Below, in pieces: positions 35,606-44,033 of a stretch of 64,000 bases of DNA (within the stretch, counting starts at the first letter, position 1; every line of letters begins with the position of its first letter). Both the position numbers and the translations under genes were made by a program. The stretch is from Candidatus Kuenenia hertensis (GTDB taxonomy: Bacteria; Planctomycetota; Brocadiia; Brocadiales; Brocadiaceae), in contig SOET01000024.1 in NCBI GenBank assembly GCA_021646465.1, positions 1 to 64,000 on the forward strand, given 5' to 3'. Below the pieces are notes generated by a model, which searched no databases, had not been told where the DNA came from, and was given only the letters and a program-made list of their open reading frames with translations.

Positions 35606-37186
35606 ATGAAAGACCTTTTGACAATTAAAGAAGCCAGTGAATGGGCAACAAATTACTTAAAAAAAAATGTTACGACTTCAAATATTTCTTATTTAATACA
35701 ATACGGAAGGATTAAAAAGATTGGAGACAATGGAACGGTACAGATTTCCAAACAGGACTTAATAGTTTACTACAAATCTTTCAATGGCAAACGAGAAATT
35801 TCTTGGAAAGACCAACTCGGTGACGACTTAAATTGGGCTTTATCATTTGACCAATATAAAGAAGCAGAAACGACCAAACATGTTCACCGACTCCATCCTT
35901 ACAAGGGTAAATTCATACCGCAACTTGTAGAGTATTTTCTTGACGATCACACCGATAATTTCAAAACAGAAATATATTTCAAGAAAGGCGATATTATTCT
36001 AGACCCTTTTTCCGGTAGCGGCACGACATTAGTTCAATGTTGTGAACTTGGAATGCATGCAATCGGCATTGATATTTCAGCTTTTAATGCTCTCATTGGA
36101 AACTGTAAAGTGACCAAATACAACTTGGTTGAAGTCCAAACAGAAATTAACAGAATCACAAAAGCATTAAAAGAATTTCTTTCCCACTCTCACACTTTGG
36201 AGTTTGAAGAAAAACTGTTACAAGCACTTTACGAATTTAACAATAAATACTTTCCTGTTCCCGAATACAAATACCGTTTGCGGCAAGGTAAGATCGACGA
36301 AGTACAATACGGGGCAGAAAAAGAAAAAGAGTTTTTGCCTATCTATAATAAACTTATTAAACAATACAAGGTAAGACTTCGCCAAGAAAAATCAGACACG
36401 TTCCTTGATAAATGGTATTCCCAGCATATCCGAGAAGAAATTGAATTCGTATTCAATGAAATCAAGAAAATCAAAAATATTGACACAAAAAAAATTATCA
36501 GTGTAATTCTAAGCCGAACCATTCGAAGTTGTAGAGCAACTACTCATGCTGACCTTGCAACGCTTATTGAGCCAGTGACAGCAACTTATTATTGTGCAAA
36601 GCATGGCAAAATATGTAAACCACTTTTCTCCATCTTAAAATGGTGGGAAACATATACCAAAGACACTGTTAAACGCATCGCACAGTTTGACAAATTAAGA
36701 ACACAAACTTTTCAAGTTTGCTTGACTGGAGATAGCAGAACCATAAACCTAATTGATGAGTTACAAAAGAAAAACACTGCTTTTGCAGAATTAACCAAGA
36801 AACAAAAAATCAGAGGTATTTTTTCTTCACCTCCTTATGTAGGGCTGATTGATTACCATGAACAACATGCTTATGCTTACGATTTGTTTGGGTTTAAACG
36901 AAAAGACGAATTAGAAATAGGCCCTCTTTTCAAAGGTAAAGGCAAAGAAGCAAGAGAATTTTATGTTAAAGGAATCGTTGATGTGCTAAATAACTGCAAA
37001 AGATTTTTGGTAGAGAATTACGACATTTTCCTTGTCGCAAACGACAGGAGCAACCTTTATCCTGCAATTGCAGAAAAAGCAAGAATGCAAATCGTCAATC
37101 AATATAAAAGACCAGTATTAAACAGAACCGAGAAAGATAAGGGAGCTTACTCAGAGATTATTTTTCATTTTAAATCAAAACAATAA
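35606..37186 (+). CDS. type II DNA methyltransferase (beta-class, SPPY)
   Basis: The 526-residue enzyme begins with an excisionase-like helix-turn-helix (LLTIKEASEWATNYL to KQDLIVYY). Motif I is DPFSGSGTTLVQCCELG at about residue 132, and the catalytic motif IV SSPPYVGLID is near 409. SPPY with motif I first in order suggests an N4-cytosine (or N6-adenine) methyltransferase of the beta class. The stop is directly adjacent to the ATG of the next gene, which looks like its cognate nuclease. The restriction pair is AT-rich relative to its neighbours, in keeping with transfer. Confidence 0.85.
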   Translation: MKDLLTIKEASEWATNYLKKNVTTSNISYLIQYGRIKKIGDNGTVQISKQDLIVYYKSFNGKREISWKDQLGDDLNWALSFDQYKEAETTKHVHRLHPYKGKFIPQLVEYFLDDHTDNFKTEIYFKKGDIILDPFSGSGTTLVQCCELGMHAIGIDISAFNALIGNCKVTKYNLVEVQTEINRITKALKEFLSHSHTLEFEEKLLQALYEFNNKYFPVPEYKYRLRQGKIDEVQYGAEKEKEFLPIYNKLIKQYKVRLRQEKSDTFLDKWYSQHIREEIEFVFNEIKKIKNIDTKKIISVILSRTIRSCRATTHADLATLIEPVTATYYCAKHGKICKPLFSILKWWETYTKDTVKRIAQFDKLRTQTFQVCLTGDSRTINLIDELQKKNTAFAELTKKQKIRGIFSSPPYVGLIDYHEQHAYAYDLFGFKRKDELEIGPLFKGKGKEAREFYVKGIVDVLNNCKRFLVENYDIFLVANDRSNLYPAIAEKARMQIVNQYKRPVLNRTEKDKGAYSEIIFHFKSKQ

Positions 37187-37969
37187 ATGGCATTATCAAA
37201 AAATCAAAAAGATAAAATCAGTGACTTATTGTCCAAAAAAATAGAGGGTAAACTAAAAAAGTATGGCAGAGAAACTACTTCAATGCCATTTCTTGCAAGA
37301 TTAATCCAGGACAATGAAAAGATTGCAGCCTATTCTTTTATCCATTCATTGGCAACAACCCTTGGAATGTCCATCTATGAGGATGTTTCTCTGATTATTG
37401 CCAGTGAAACAAGTGACGAATGTTTTAAAAGTTACGGGGTTGGCGGTGCAATTTCTAGACAACAAAAATCCGTTATCAATAAAATTATTACAGAATTGAG
37501 GAATGGTAATAGATCCGCTAATATTAAAAAGGAAACTTCGGAGATAACTGCCACTCCTTCTTCCGGTGGGCAATTTCAAAAGTCAGGTAACATTGCAGAT
37601 TTCTATATGCGAAGGGGGAGTGATGAATACTTCTTTGAAATAAAAACTGTAAAGCCAAACATCGACGTTTTTGAAAAGAGCAAGGCAAAATTACTCGAAT
37701 GGATCGCAAGAAGAAGAAAAAGTATCAAGGTATTTCTCGCTTTTCCTTACAATCCTTATCACCCGGAACCATATTCAAGATTTACAGAAGTTGGCATGAT
37801 GGATCACCCAAACGACTTTCTTATTGGAGAAGAATACTGGGACTTATTGGGCGGCAAAAACACTTTTCAGGAATTACTTGACGTATTTGATAAAGTGGGT
37901 AAACAATTTAAAACAAAACTTCAAGATAAGTTCAAACAAGTTGCAAAAGACAAATTAGATTCCTATTGA
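37187..37969 (+). CDS. TdeIII-like type II restriction endonuclease
   Basis: The 260-residue protein has a PD-(D/E)xK-like core at about residues 137-158 (ADFYMRRGSDEYFFEIKTVK, with the D, E and K expected at the active site). It starts at the base after the methyltransferase stop codon, the layout of a type II restriction-modification operon. The overall pattern resembles the TdeIII endonuclease family, whose members cut GGNCC. I assign the family from memory of its motifs and cannot confirm the recognition site. Confidence 0.65.
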   Translation: MALSKNQKDKISDLLSKKIEGKLKKYGRETTSMPFLARLIQDNEKIAAYSFIHSLATTLGMSIYEDVSLIIASETSDECFKSYGVGGAISRQQKSVINKIITELRNGNRSANIKKETSEITATPSSGGQFQKSGNIADFYMRRGSDEYFFEIKTVKPNIDVFEKSKAKLLEWIARRRKSIKVFLAFPYNPYHPEPYSRFTEVGMMDHPNDFLIGEEYWDLLGGKNTFQELLDVFDKVGKQFKTKLQDKFKQVAKDKLDSY

Positions 37970-38212
37970 TTTTATCTTCTTATTTTAAAAATTCTTGTTT
38001 AGCAATATGGTTGCACGATTATGGATACAAAGTATTTTACTTTTTTGACAAAAAGAAAAGTATTATGGGATAAATACTCTAAGGAACAAGAGTTGTCAAA
38101 TACATACAGGCTGTCCGAGAATTCAGCTTTTTACAGATTTCTCAACTCGTAAGTACTAATAGCAGTTAAATCGCATAGAGAAAATATTTTTACCATCTGA
38201 TTCTGCAAGAAT

Positions 38213-38371
38213 ATGGTTGATAAAAGTCAAATTGTTTATTCGTTAAATGTAGAAGATATTCAAACAGTAGCTATCCAAGAAATTGGCAGGGAATTAACTG
38301 AAGATGAAATCGAAAAGGTAAAAAACTCGATTATGAAAAAATCAATTGGTATGACGCAATTCTCCCCAGGC
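38213..38371 (+). pseudogene. decayed small conserved protein, frameshifted
   Basis: The frame starts MVDKSQIVYSLNVEDIQTVA and continues EIGRELTEDEIEKVKNSI, a pattern I associate with a family of small uncharacterised bacterial proteins ending in WYDAI. Here the ending NWYDAI is present but in another frame, the shift falling in the A6 run near 38335. The gene then runs into a palindrome. The family memory is approximate. Confidence 0.4.
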
Positions 38372-38396
38372 GGGTTCAGGTCTGTGACCTGAACCC
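38372..38396. repeat. perfect palindrome, GGGTTCAG family copy 1
   Basis: Arms GGGTTCAGGT and ACCTGAACCC enclose CTGTG. Confidence 0.85.
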
Positions 38397-38460
38397 CACG
38401 TTTCATGCGTGGCAATTTAGCCATGAAATGTATATATCGCTATTAATCAAATAAACTATT

Positions 38461-38485
38461 GGGTTCAGATTACAAATCTGAACCC
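38461..38485. repeat. perfect palindrome, GGGTTCAG family copy 2
   Basis: Arms GGGTTCAGATT and AATCTGAACCC enclose ACA. The inner bases differ from copy 1 in a compensated way. Confidence 0.85.
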
Positions 38486-38670
38486 GCAAGGGGCTTGCAG
38501 AAGTTCAATAAATCTGAACCTGAAAAACTTATTTTAGTACGTTAGATAGAATTTGCTAATTTATTTTGTAATGATACCGGTGAAATTGAGTGGGACAAAT
38601 TGGTGCATTTTAACTCGCAGCAGTAGAATCAAAAAAACAAGGTAATCACAAAATATAAATTTTAAAAGAA

Positions 38671-39144
38671 ATGCATAATTTGTTTGAAAAAATTCTTAAG
38701 ATAGTGTATTTATTTGCTGCTTTTCTTCTTATTTTCATTGCGGTGCTAACTATGGGCTGGTCAGCATGGGAAGTAGTCTTACACTTTAATTTTGACGAAC
38801 AGATGACAACGAGTATACTCCAATCAGTGGGGGCAATTGTAATTGCGATAGCTATTCTCGATGTTGCAAAATATATGTATGAGGAGGAGGTTTGCAGAAG
38901 CAAAGAGCTTCGTTCCCCGGAAGAAGCAAGGAAAACGCTCACGAAAATATTTGTTATTATATCAATCGCAGTTAATCTGGAAGGGTTAGTTTATATTTTC
39001 AAGGCAGGCACAAAAGACGTTTCTCTGCTACTATACCCCGCATCCCTTATACTTGTTGCTGTTTTCGCTATGGTTGGCCTCGGTATTTACCAAAAGTTGA
39101 GTGTGAAAACAGAGAAAGAAACTGAAAATAAAAAAACAGATTAA
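38671..39144 (+). CDS. hypothetical four-helix membrane protein
   Basis: The 157-residue protein has hydrophobic segments at about residues 8-30, 45-65, 90-110 and 118-140, and charged stretches between (YEEEVCRSKELRSPEEARKTL) and at the end (KTEKETENKK). The arrangement of four helices with a cytoplasmic charged loop resembles small uncharacterised inner-membrane proteins. I do not assign a function. It stands alone on the plus strand between repeat-rich gaps. Confidence 0.65.
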   Translation: MHNLFEKILKIVYLFAAFLLIFIAVLTMGWSAWEVVLHFNFDEQMTTSILQSVGAIVIAIAILDVAKYMYEEEVCRSKELRSPEEARKTLTKIFVIISIAVNLEGLVYIFKAGTKDVSLLLYPASLILVAVFAMVGLGIYQKLSVKTEKETENKKTD

Positions 39145-39494
39145 TGCCTCCAATGAATACTATACATAAAGTGTTTTTCTAAAGATGCACTGTATGTGAG
39201 GATTGAAAAATAAAATGTGCGCTGCCCTATTACATGGTAAAGAAACCACTTTTTTTCATAGGGGAGATAAAGTGATTTGAGGCAGCGCACGAAATTTGTT
39301 TGACTATATTTATTTCATTAACGGGTAAGAAATCCAACTTGTAATTTATGTGATAACCTTTTAAAACGGGCTTTTTCCCCGCCGCATATCCCCGTGCTGT
39401 CAGGATTTTCCTCATGACAGCAACTCTAACTCCGTATCAGGTGGCAGGAGGAAACTCCTGCCACCACTGCAAATATTAGTTTTCTGCGGAATAA
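39145..39494. other. 350-bp gap with inverted repeats
   Basis: GTGCGCTGCC (39217-39226) and GGCAGCGCAC (39281-39290) form a 10-bp perfect stem around a 54-nt loop, a possible terminator or small RNA element. The CAGGAG-family palindrome copy 3 follows at 39440-39465. No gene is supported; a 61-codon minus frame lies inside the large loop structure. Confidence 0.55.
39440..39465. repeat. perfect palindrome, CAGGAG family copy 3
   Basis: Arms GGTGGCAGGAG and CTCCTGCCACC enclose a GAAA loop. The arms are identical to copy 1 at 32465. Confidence 0.85.
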
Positions 39495-39839
39495 TTAGTT
39501 AGATTCTCCTCCAAGGATATAGCGTTTAATTATATTTTTATCCTGCTCATTCATTAAACCATTAAAATAAATTGCTAAATAGCAAATTCCATCAGAAAAT
39601 GTTTCCCGGACGATTAATCCGTGCGATTTTATTAAGTGGTAATCCTTATTTTTTGGAATAAAAAGGACAAAATTAAGAATTTTGTCAGGCAAATAATTGT
39701 ACCGGGCTACTGCTTTGCAAAATATACCACTAAGACTAAGATTTATCGCATCTGCTTTAAAGAGGGTGTCGTCAAAATACAATTCCAGCCGAATGCCTGT
39801 GTCGATTCTTTTATATTTTCTTTTTTCAAAAGATATCAC
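39495..39839 (-). CDS. PilZ-domain c-di-GMP-binding protein
   Basis: The 114-residue protein is a single PilZ domain. KRKYKRID near the N-terminus supplies the RxxxR arginines, and NLSLSG at about residues 33-38 matches (D/N)xSxxG. These residues wrap c-di-GMP in the family. Stand-alone PilZ proteins act as adaptors for motility or polysaccharide machinery. It is on the same strand as, and downstream of, the cyclase and methyltransferase genes. Confidence 0.85.
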   Translation of the reverse strand: MISFEKRKYKRIDTGIRLELYFDDTLFKADAINLSLSGIFCKAVARYNYLPDKILNFVLFIPKNKDYHLIKSHGLIVRETFSDGICYLAIYFNGLMNEQDKNIIKRYILGGESN

Positions 39840-40020
39840 TTTACTTTATTCCTAGAAAGAATAATGCAATCTATAATTAATTTCAGGAGCAACGACCGAG
39901 ATAAGATATCTTTATTGTTGCACCATACATTATCCACATTTTTACTATTCAATAAATACCCTCTTTTGGGTGTTTCCTTGAATTTTTTTGAAAGCAATGA
40001 TTTTACATTATAAAATACTA

Positions 40021-41202
40021 TTATGCGGTAACGAGTTCGGTAAATAGCCCAAAATGGTGTAATTCGTGCCGTATTTCATCAACACAAGCCGGATTCATCA
40101 CTATGATAGTATCAGGATTGTATTGTTGCAAAAAATCAGGGCTTACTATTTTTTGTCCGGTACTCACCATATACATACCTTGTTTGTAAGGATTTGTATC
40201 CACAACAAATTCAATTTCATCTTCAACCGTAAGTGACGTCAGAAATGCAACACTTTCAGAATTTGCCCCCCAGACGACTGCTCTGCGTTTATTCTTTCTC
40301 AAATGTTGTAATTTATTCTTCCAGTAATTGATTTTCTTTTTATAATTATTGAGAAAATAGAACACAGAGTTTAATGCATCTTCAGGAAATTCCTCAATAT
40401 CCAAAACAGCGGCATTTAAACCATTGCCTGGTTTTGCTTCTATCATCAGGTATTGATTATCATAGTCCTTCCATATATTTAGCACATCAAAACCGCATCT
40501 TCTAAAGAGGCTGGCAAGAGATCCGGAACTGAAGTATGAACAGTGTTTATAATAAATCTTCCAAAATGCCTGTTTGCGTAAAATCCGAATAATATCGTGA
40601 ACCTGAAAAAAAATAATGGTATCTTTTCGTTTACCTATGACTCTCCGGATGGTATGTAAAAATTTGGATGTAAGATGAATATGCTCCAATATCATCCTGC
40701 AGCAAATTAAATCCCCCTCGTAACCGGCATATTTTTCAGAATAGAAATCATTAATAAATGTAATATAATTTTCACCAGGATTGTAACCGTTTACATTTCC
40801 CGGATCAAAACCAATGCCGCAATTCCCGCCTGTTCTGCAGAGAAGAGAAAGAAATTCGCCCTTTCCACAGCCAATTTCGATAATTTTTTTGTTATGCAAA
40901 TCGTATTGTTCAATTAGATAAAGTGCGATGTGTTTCGTGAAAACATTAAATGTGCGGGGAAACTCCTGGTTTTCTTCATATACTATAGGCAGAGACGTTT
41001 GAATATCTGAATCGTAATCAATATTTGAAATAAATCCGCATGACATGCAAAATCCCAAAGTAATGCTACCCTTTAAATCATTCATTGCAATTTCCCGGGT
41101 TGGTGCGAGTGGCAGGCTGTGAATAGGAACTTTTTCACTTTGATAAAAGACCTGCATATCAAATGAATCGCAACCTGGACATTTATAATTATTATTCTTC
41201 AT
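40021..41202 (-). CDS. SAM-dependent methyltransferase with zinc-binding N-terminus
   Basis: The 393-residue protein has three parts: an N-terminal zinc-binding segment (CPGCDSFDM and GFCMSCGFI), a class I methyltransferase domain with motif I KIIEIGCGKGEFLSLL at about residue 106, and a C-terminal Rossmann-like part (RAVVWGANSESVAFL). This is the build of NDP-sugar C-methyltransferases and relatives, so modification of a surface sugar is plausible beside the exopolysaccharide genes. The exact substrate is not known. It follows the cyclase gene by 24 bp. Confidence 0.8.
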   Translation of the reverse strand: MKNNNYKCPGCDSFDMQVFYQSEKVPIHSLPLAPTREIAMNDLKGSITLGFCMSCGFISNIDYDSDIQTSLPIVYEENQEFPRTFNVFTKHIALYLIEQYDLHNKKIIEIGCGKGEFLSLLCRTGGNCGIGFDPGNVNGYNPGENYITFINDFYSEKYAGYEGDLICCRMILEHIHLTSKFLHTIRRVIGKRKDTIIFFQVHDIIRILRKQAFWKIYYKHCSYFSSGSLASLFRRCGFDVLNIWKDYDNQYLMIEAKPGNGLNAAVLDIEEFPEDALNSVFYFLNNYKKKINYWKNKLQHLRKNKRRAVVWGANSESVAFLTSLTVEDEIEFVVDTNPYKQGMYMVSTGQKIVSPDFLQQYNPDTIIVMNPACVDEIRHELHHFGLFTELVTA

Positions 41203-41226
41203 GTTCTGCTATAATTACAGGGAAGA

Positions 41227-42771
41227 TTATTTTGTATTATTCACTAATAAGGAGAAGAGCCGTTTCCAATTATTATGCCCGTCTACAATCTCAGCGCCTA
41301 TTTCGTATCTGTTTTTATGAATTGTTCTGTTATGGGCAATTCTGATTGAAAAAACAGCAGGAATGTGAACTTCAGAATCAACAACGGCTCTGCAGGTATA
41401 TATTTCGTCTAATTTTGGTTTAAAATTGAGTTCCCCTTTGAACCCCCCGTTGCTGATATCTCCTATTGCGCAAATTCTCCAGTCATCTTCCGTTACTTTG
41501 ATTTCAAAAAACTGTATATTATTAATACCTTTATCAACCCTCAACAGTGTCTTGTGTCTGTTAATCTGCCTGTTTACATTTTTGTAAAGAAGCAGATTAA
41601 TTTCTTCCCTGTTTAACAATGCGCTATATTTTGCTTTTTTGTCCTGTTGCAGGGGTTGATTATCCAGTGTAGTATTGACAACCCGGTTACGTCCGCATGA
41701 TTTGCCTATATAAAGATATTTATCAGCGGTGGATAATATCTGTTTCACGGAATCTCCGTCCACAGGATAAGCGGCTACTCCGGCAGTTATTGTTACACAT
41801 TCAATTTTTCCGTTAGCAGTTTCCAGCGACAATATTCTTTTTACCGTTTCCCTGAGTTTGTCAATGACGATGGTAGCGCTGCCCTTGTCCATGTCGGGAA
41901 GGAGTATTGCGAATTCTTCTCCGCCATATCTGCTCACAATATCACTGTATCGAACATTGGATTTCAGGATATAGGCTAATTTTTTTAAAATTTCATCACC
42001 AAACAAATGCCCATAGGTGTCGTTGTAGTATTTAAAATAATCTATATCAATCATAGCGATTGAAAAATTCAGGTTATGACGTATTGCTTTACTAAACTCG
42101 AGCTGACAACTATCAAAAAAATATTTTCTTTGATAAAGCATGGTAAGGTCATCATACATTGCTCCTTTTTCTGCTTTTTCGTAAAGCTCAATCCTTTCAA
42201 TGGTATTTGCAATATTCAACGCTACCGTAGTAAGTAATTCCTTGTCTTCTTCGGTAAATGCATTTATTTCTCTTTTGTGTATATTTAACAATCCCAGTAT
42301 TCTGTTATTTTTTGATTGTAGCGGTAAAGACAGAAATGTTCCGGTATTTTCCAGTTTACCTTTATAAAACAACTGGTTGTTTTTCTTGCTTATGTCGTTT
42401 AATAGGAGAGGGTCCCCTGTCTGGGCAGCAATGCAAGAATATTCTTCGCCTTTTTTAAAGGTTAAATCTTTAGCGGCGTCAAAAACATCACTTCCTGTTT
42501 TGGAGATCGTTAATTCATCATTATCTCCATGATTCAGCATGAAGCAGAAGTCTTTAATATCAAGATTGTTCTTAAAAAAACTTGTCGTGTATTCAAATAG
42601 CTCGTCAAGTTTTGTTGATAAATTCAAGTTTTCGTTTAACAAGTAAAGCAGATAGGCACTTTCACTGGTTTTGTTCGTTGCATTAATATCAGTACTACAT
42701 TTCTTGTAATGGCGATTGTATTTGTTTAATAGCATATTTTTGTTTACCAAAAAATTGTTACTACAGCACAC
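41227..42771 (-). CDS. GAF-GGDEF-PilZ diguanylate cyclase
   Basis: A GAF sensor spans about residues 35-195. The GGDEF domain (about 200-365) has the active signature GGEEF at 283-287 and the inhibitory site RYSD at 274-277, five residues before it. A PilZ-like domain ends the protein, with DISNGGF as its (D/N)xSxxG motif. It should make c-di-GMP from GTP, be inhibited by its product at the I-site, and may bind it again through the C-terminal domain. It is first in a minus-strand run (cyclase, methyltransferase, PilZ) and is divergent from the HD-GYP phosphodiesterase. Confidence 0.88.
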   Translation of the reverse strand: MCCSNNFLVNKNMLLNKYNRHYKKCSTDINATNKTSESAYLLYLLNENLNLSTKLDELFEYTTSFFKNNLDIKDFCFMLNHGDNDELTISKTGSDVFDAAKDLTFKKGEEYSCIAAQTGDPLLLNDISKKNNQLFYKGKLENTGTFLSLPLQSKNNRILGLLNIHKREINAFTEEDKELLTTVALNIANTIERIELYEKAEKGAMYDDLTMLYQRKYFFDSCQLEFSKAIRHNLNFSIAMIDIDYFKYYNDTYGHLFGDEILKKLAYILKSNVRYSDIVSRYGGEEFAILLPDMDKGSATIVIDKLRETVKRILSLETANGKIECVTITAGVAAYPVDGDSVKQILSTADKYLYIGKSCGRNRVVNTTLDNQPLQQDKKAKYSALLNREEINLLLYKNVNRQINRHKTLLRVDKGINNIQFFEIKVTEDDWRICAIGDISNGGFKGELNFKPKLDEIYTCRAVVDSEVHIPAVFSIRIAHNRTIHKNRYEIGAEIVDGHNNWKRLFSLLVNNTK

Positions 42772-42931
42772 ATTTTATAAAAGTAAACAAACCGTTTTTG
42801 CACTTCGTTAAGCAATGTGCAAATGCTGTACCCTGCAAAATATACTTCCGGGAACAGTATCCTGCGAGTGTAAATACAGCTCAGCGTTAAATTAGGCCTT
42901 CGGCGGCTTTATGGGATAAAACATTTTCAAT

Positions 42932-42960
42932 GTAGGGGCTGAAAACCTTCAGCCCCCTAC
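42932..42960. repeat. GTAGGGG-family palindrome, copy 2
   Basis: Arms GTAGGGGCTGAA and TTCAGCCCCCTAC (one bulged C) enclose AACC. It is related to the copy at 6317-6344. Confidence 0.75.
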
Positions 42961-43734
42961 CAAGATTGAAGTTCCTAAATGTAAATTTATAACACATCCC
43001 TAAATCCCCTCTTAATAGAGGGGACTTATACGTTTTTATGAAACGTATATTACGACAATCCCCTCTGAAAAACCTGTCTGCAGACAGTCAGGTATGCTGC
43101 CACCCCTTCCTGCCTGTTGGCAGACAGGGATGACGGGGTGTGTATTACACGCTGAATAGATACCTGTTTCGTGTTTTTGAAAAATCCAAGAGGGCATTTA
43201 AAAACAATGCCACCCGATAGGAGCGGTCTGTTTGTAGTAGTGTCTGCAAATTTTGCGATTAATAAAACTTCTTCTAAAACCCTTGTGAACCCCTAAATTG
43301 CTGGATAAGCTTTAGAAAGGAAAACAATAGCAATTCATAGGGTGAAACACACAACCCTGCACACCAAAACATAAAAGGTACATAACAGTATGTTAGATAC
43401 CGAATTACTGTAACACATCCCCTTGATTGCAAATTTTGCGTTCTCGTATTTCTCTTCACACATCTTTAATCAGGCATAAACGCAGCAGGTAATAATAATT
43501 ATTCTTTTGAATCTTAATACATTCATAGTTATCTCCATACATATTCTATTTCTAGTGCTCCCGAAAACTGCATTTAAGCCCTAACGGAAAGTTATATCAA
43601 ATTTGCTGTAATATTTTAGATTTTTGAAATAGTTTAACCACCCCTCTTTCCCCTCCTTCACAAGGAGGGGAGGAAGGGGAGGTAATTAACGCCCTTTTTG
43701 CCTCTCTCTTCGTAATAAATTAGGCCTTCGGCAA

Positions 43735-43762
43735 GTAGAGACGCATTGCTATGCGTCTCTAC
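43735..43762. repeat. GTAGAGACGCAT palindrome, copy 1
   Basis: Perfect 12-base arms GTAGAGACGCAT and ATGCGTCTCTAC enclose TGCT. Further copies lie at 52321-52340 (partial) and 57287-57314. Confidence 0.85.
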
Positions 43763-43879
43763 CAGTGGGCAATGCCCACCCTACAAAGATTGAAATTCCT
43801 AAACGTGAACATAAAAAGCAGTAAAACAAGAGGTTAAAGCAGGAAATGCTTCATAAAACTAAAATAATACAATTTTCTT

Positions 43880-43894
43880 TGGCACGTTAATTGT
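43880..43894 (+). promoter_or_regulatory. possible sigma-54 promoter for the HD-GYP gene
   Basis: TGGCAC and TTGT are placed so that GG and GT are ten bases apart. The sigma-54 consensus is GG-N10-GC, so the -12 element has T instead of C. The leader to the ATG would be about 130 nt. Support is from the motif only. Confidence 0.3.
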
Positions 43895-44033
43895 TGTAGT
43901 ACTAATCCACTAATACATTAACTGCCAGATGACAGAAAAATTAATGTGTCATAACAAGGACGGGTGGGAGGCATTGTGTTTTGTTTTTCTTAAACAGAGA
44001 TAGTCGTAGTCGCTTGTTTGTTAAAAGTGAGTT

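Larger units (their letters stand above)
37970..38670 (+). other. 701-bp gap with decayed frames and palindromes
   Basis: A 43-codon frame starts at 38021 without family likeness. A decayed small gene lies at about 38213-38370. Two GGGTTCAG palindromes and a looser TTTCATG/CATGAAA hairpin (about 38401-38433) follow. A further fragment near 38550-38625 reads EFANLFCNDTGEIEWDKLVHF without a start. The region looks like an eroded edge of the restriction island. Confidence 0.5.
42772..44033. other. 1.26-kb intergenic region packed with palindromes
   Basis: No coding frame is convincing. Elements include TTAGGCCTTCGGC at about 42895 and 43731, a GTAGGGGCTGAA palindrome at 42932, CCCCTCT/AGAGGGG near 43016, ATACGTTT/AAACGTAT near 43029, CCTGTCTG-type stems at 43077-43130, CCCCTCCTT/AAGGAGGGG near 43655, GTAGAGACGCAT at 43735 and GTGGGC/GCCCAC at 43765. 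The 18-base AAGATTGAA-(G/A)TTCCTAAA follows the palindromes at 42962 and at 43786. Promoters of both divergent operons must lie here. Confidence 0.7.

Noticed and set aside
43274-43459. 61-codon minus-strand frame in the divergent gap
   Set aside because: No ribosome site, no family likeness, and it lies among repeats.
42895-43747. Possible tRNA or CRISPR array in the repeat-rich gap
   Set aside because: The repeats are unlike one another, unevenly spaced and self-complementary. No cloverleaf or regular spacer pattern was found.
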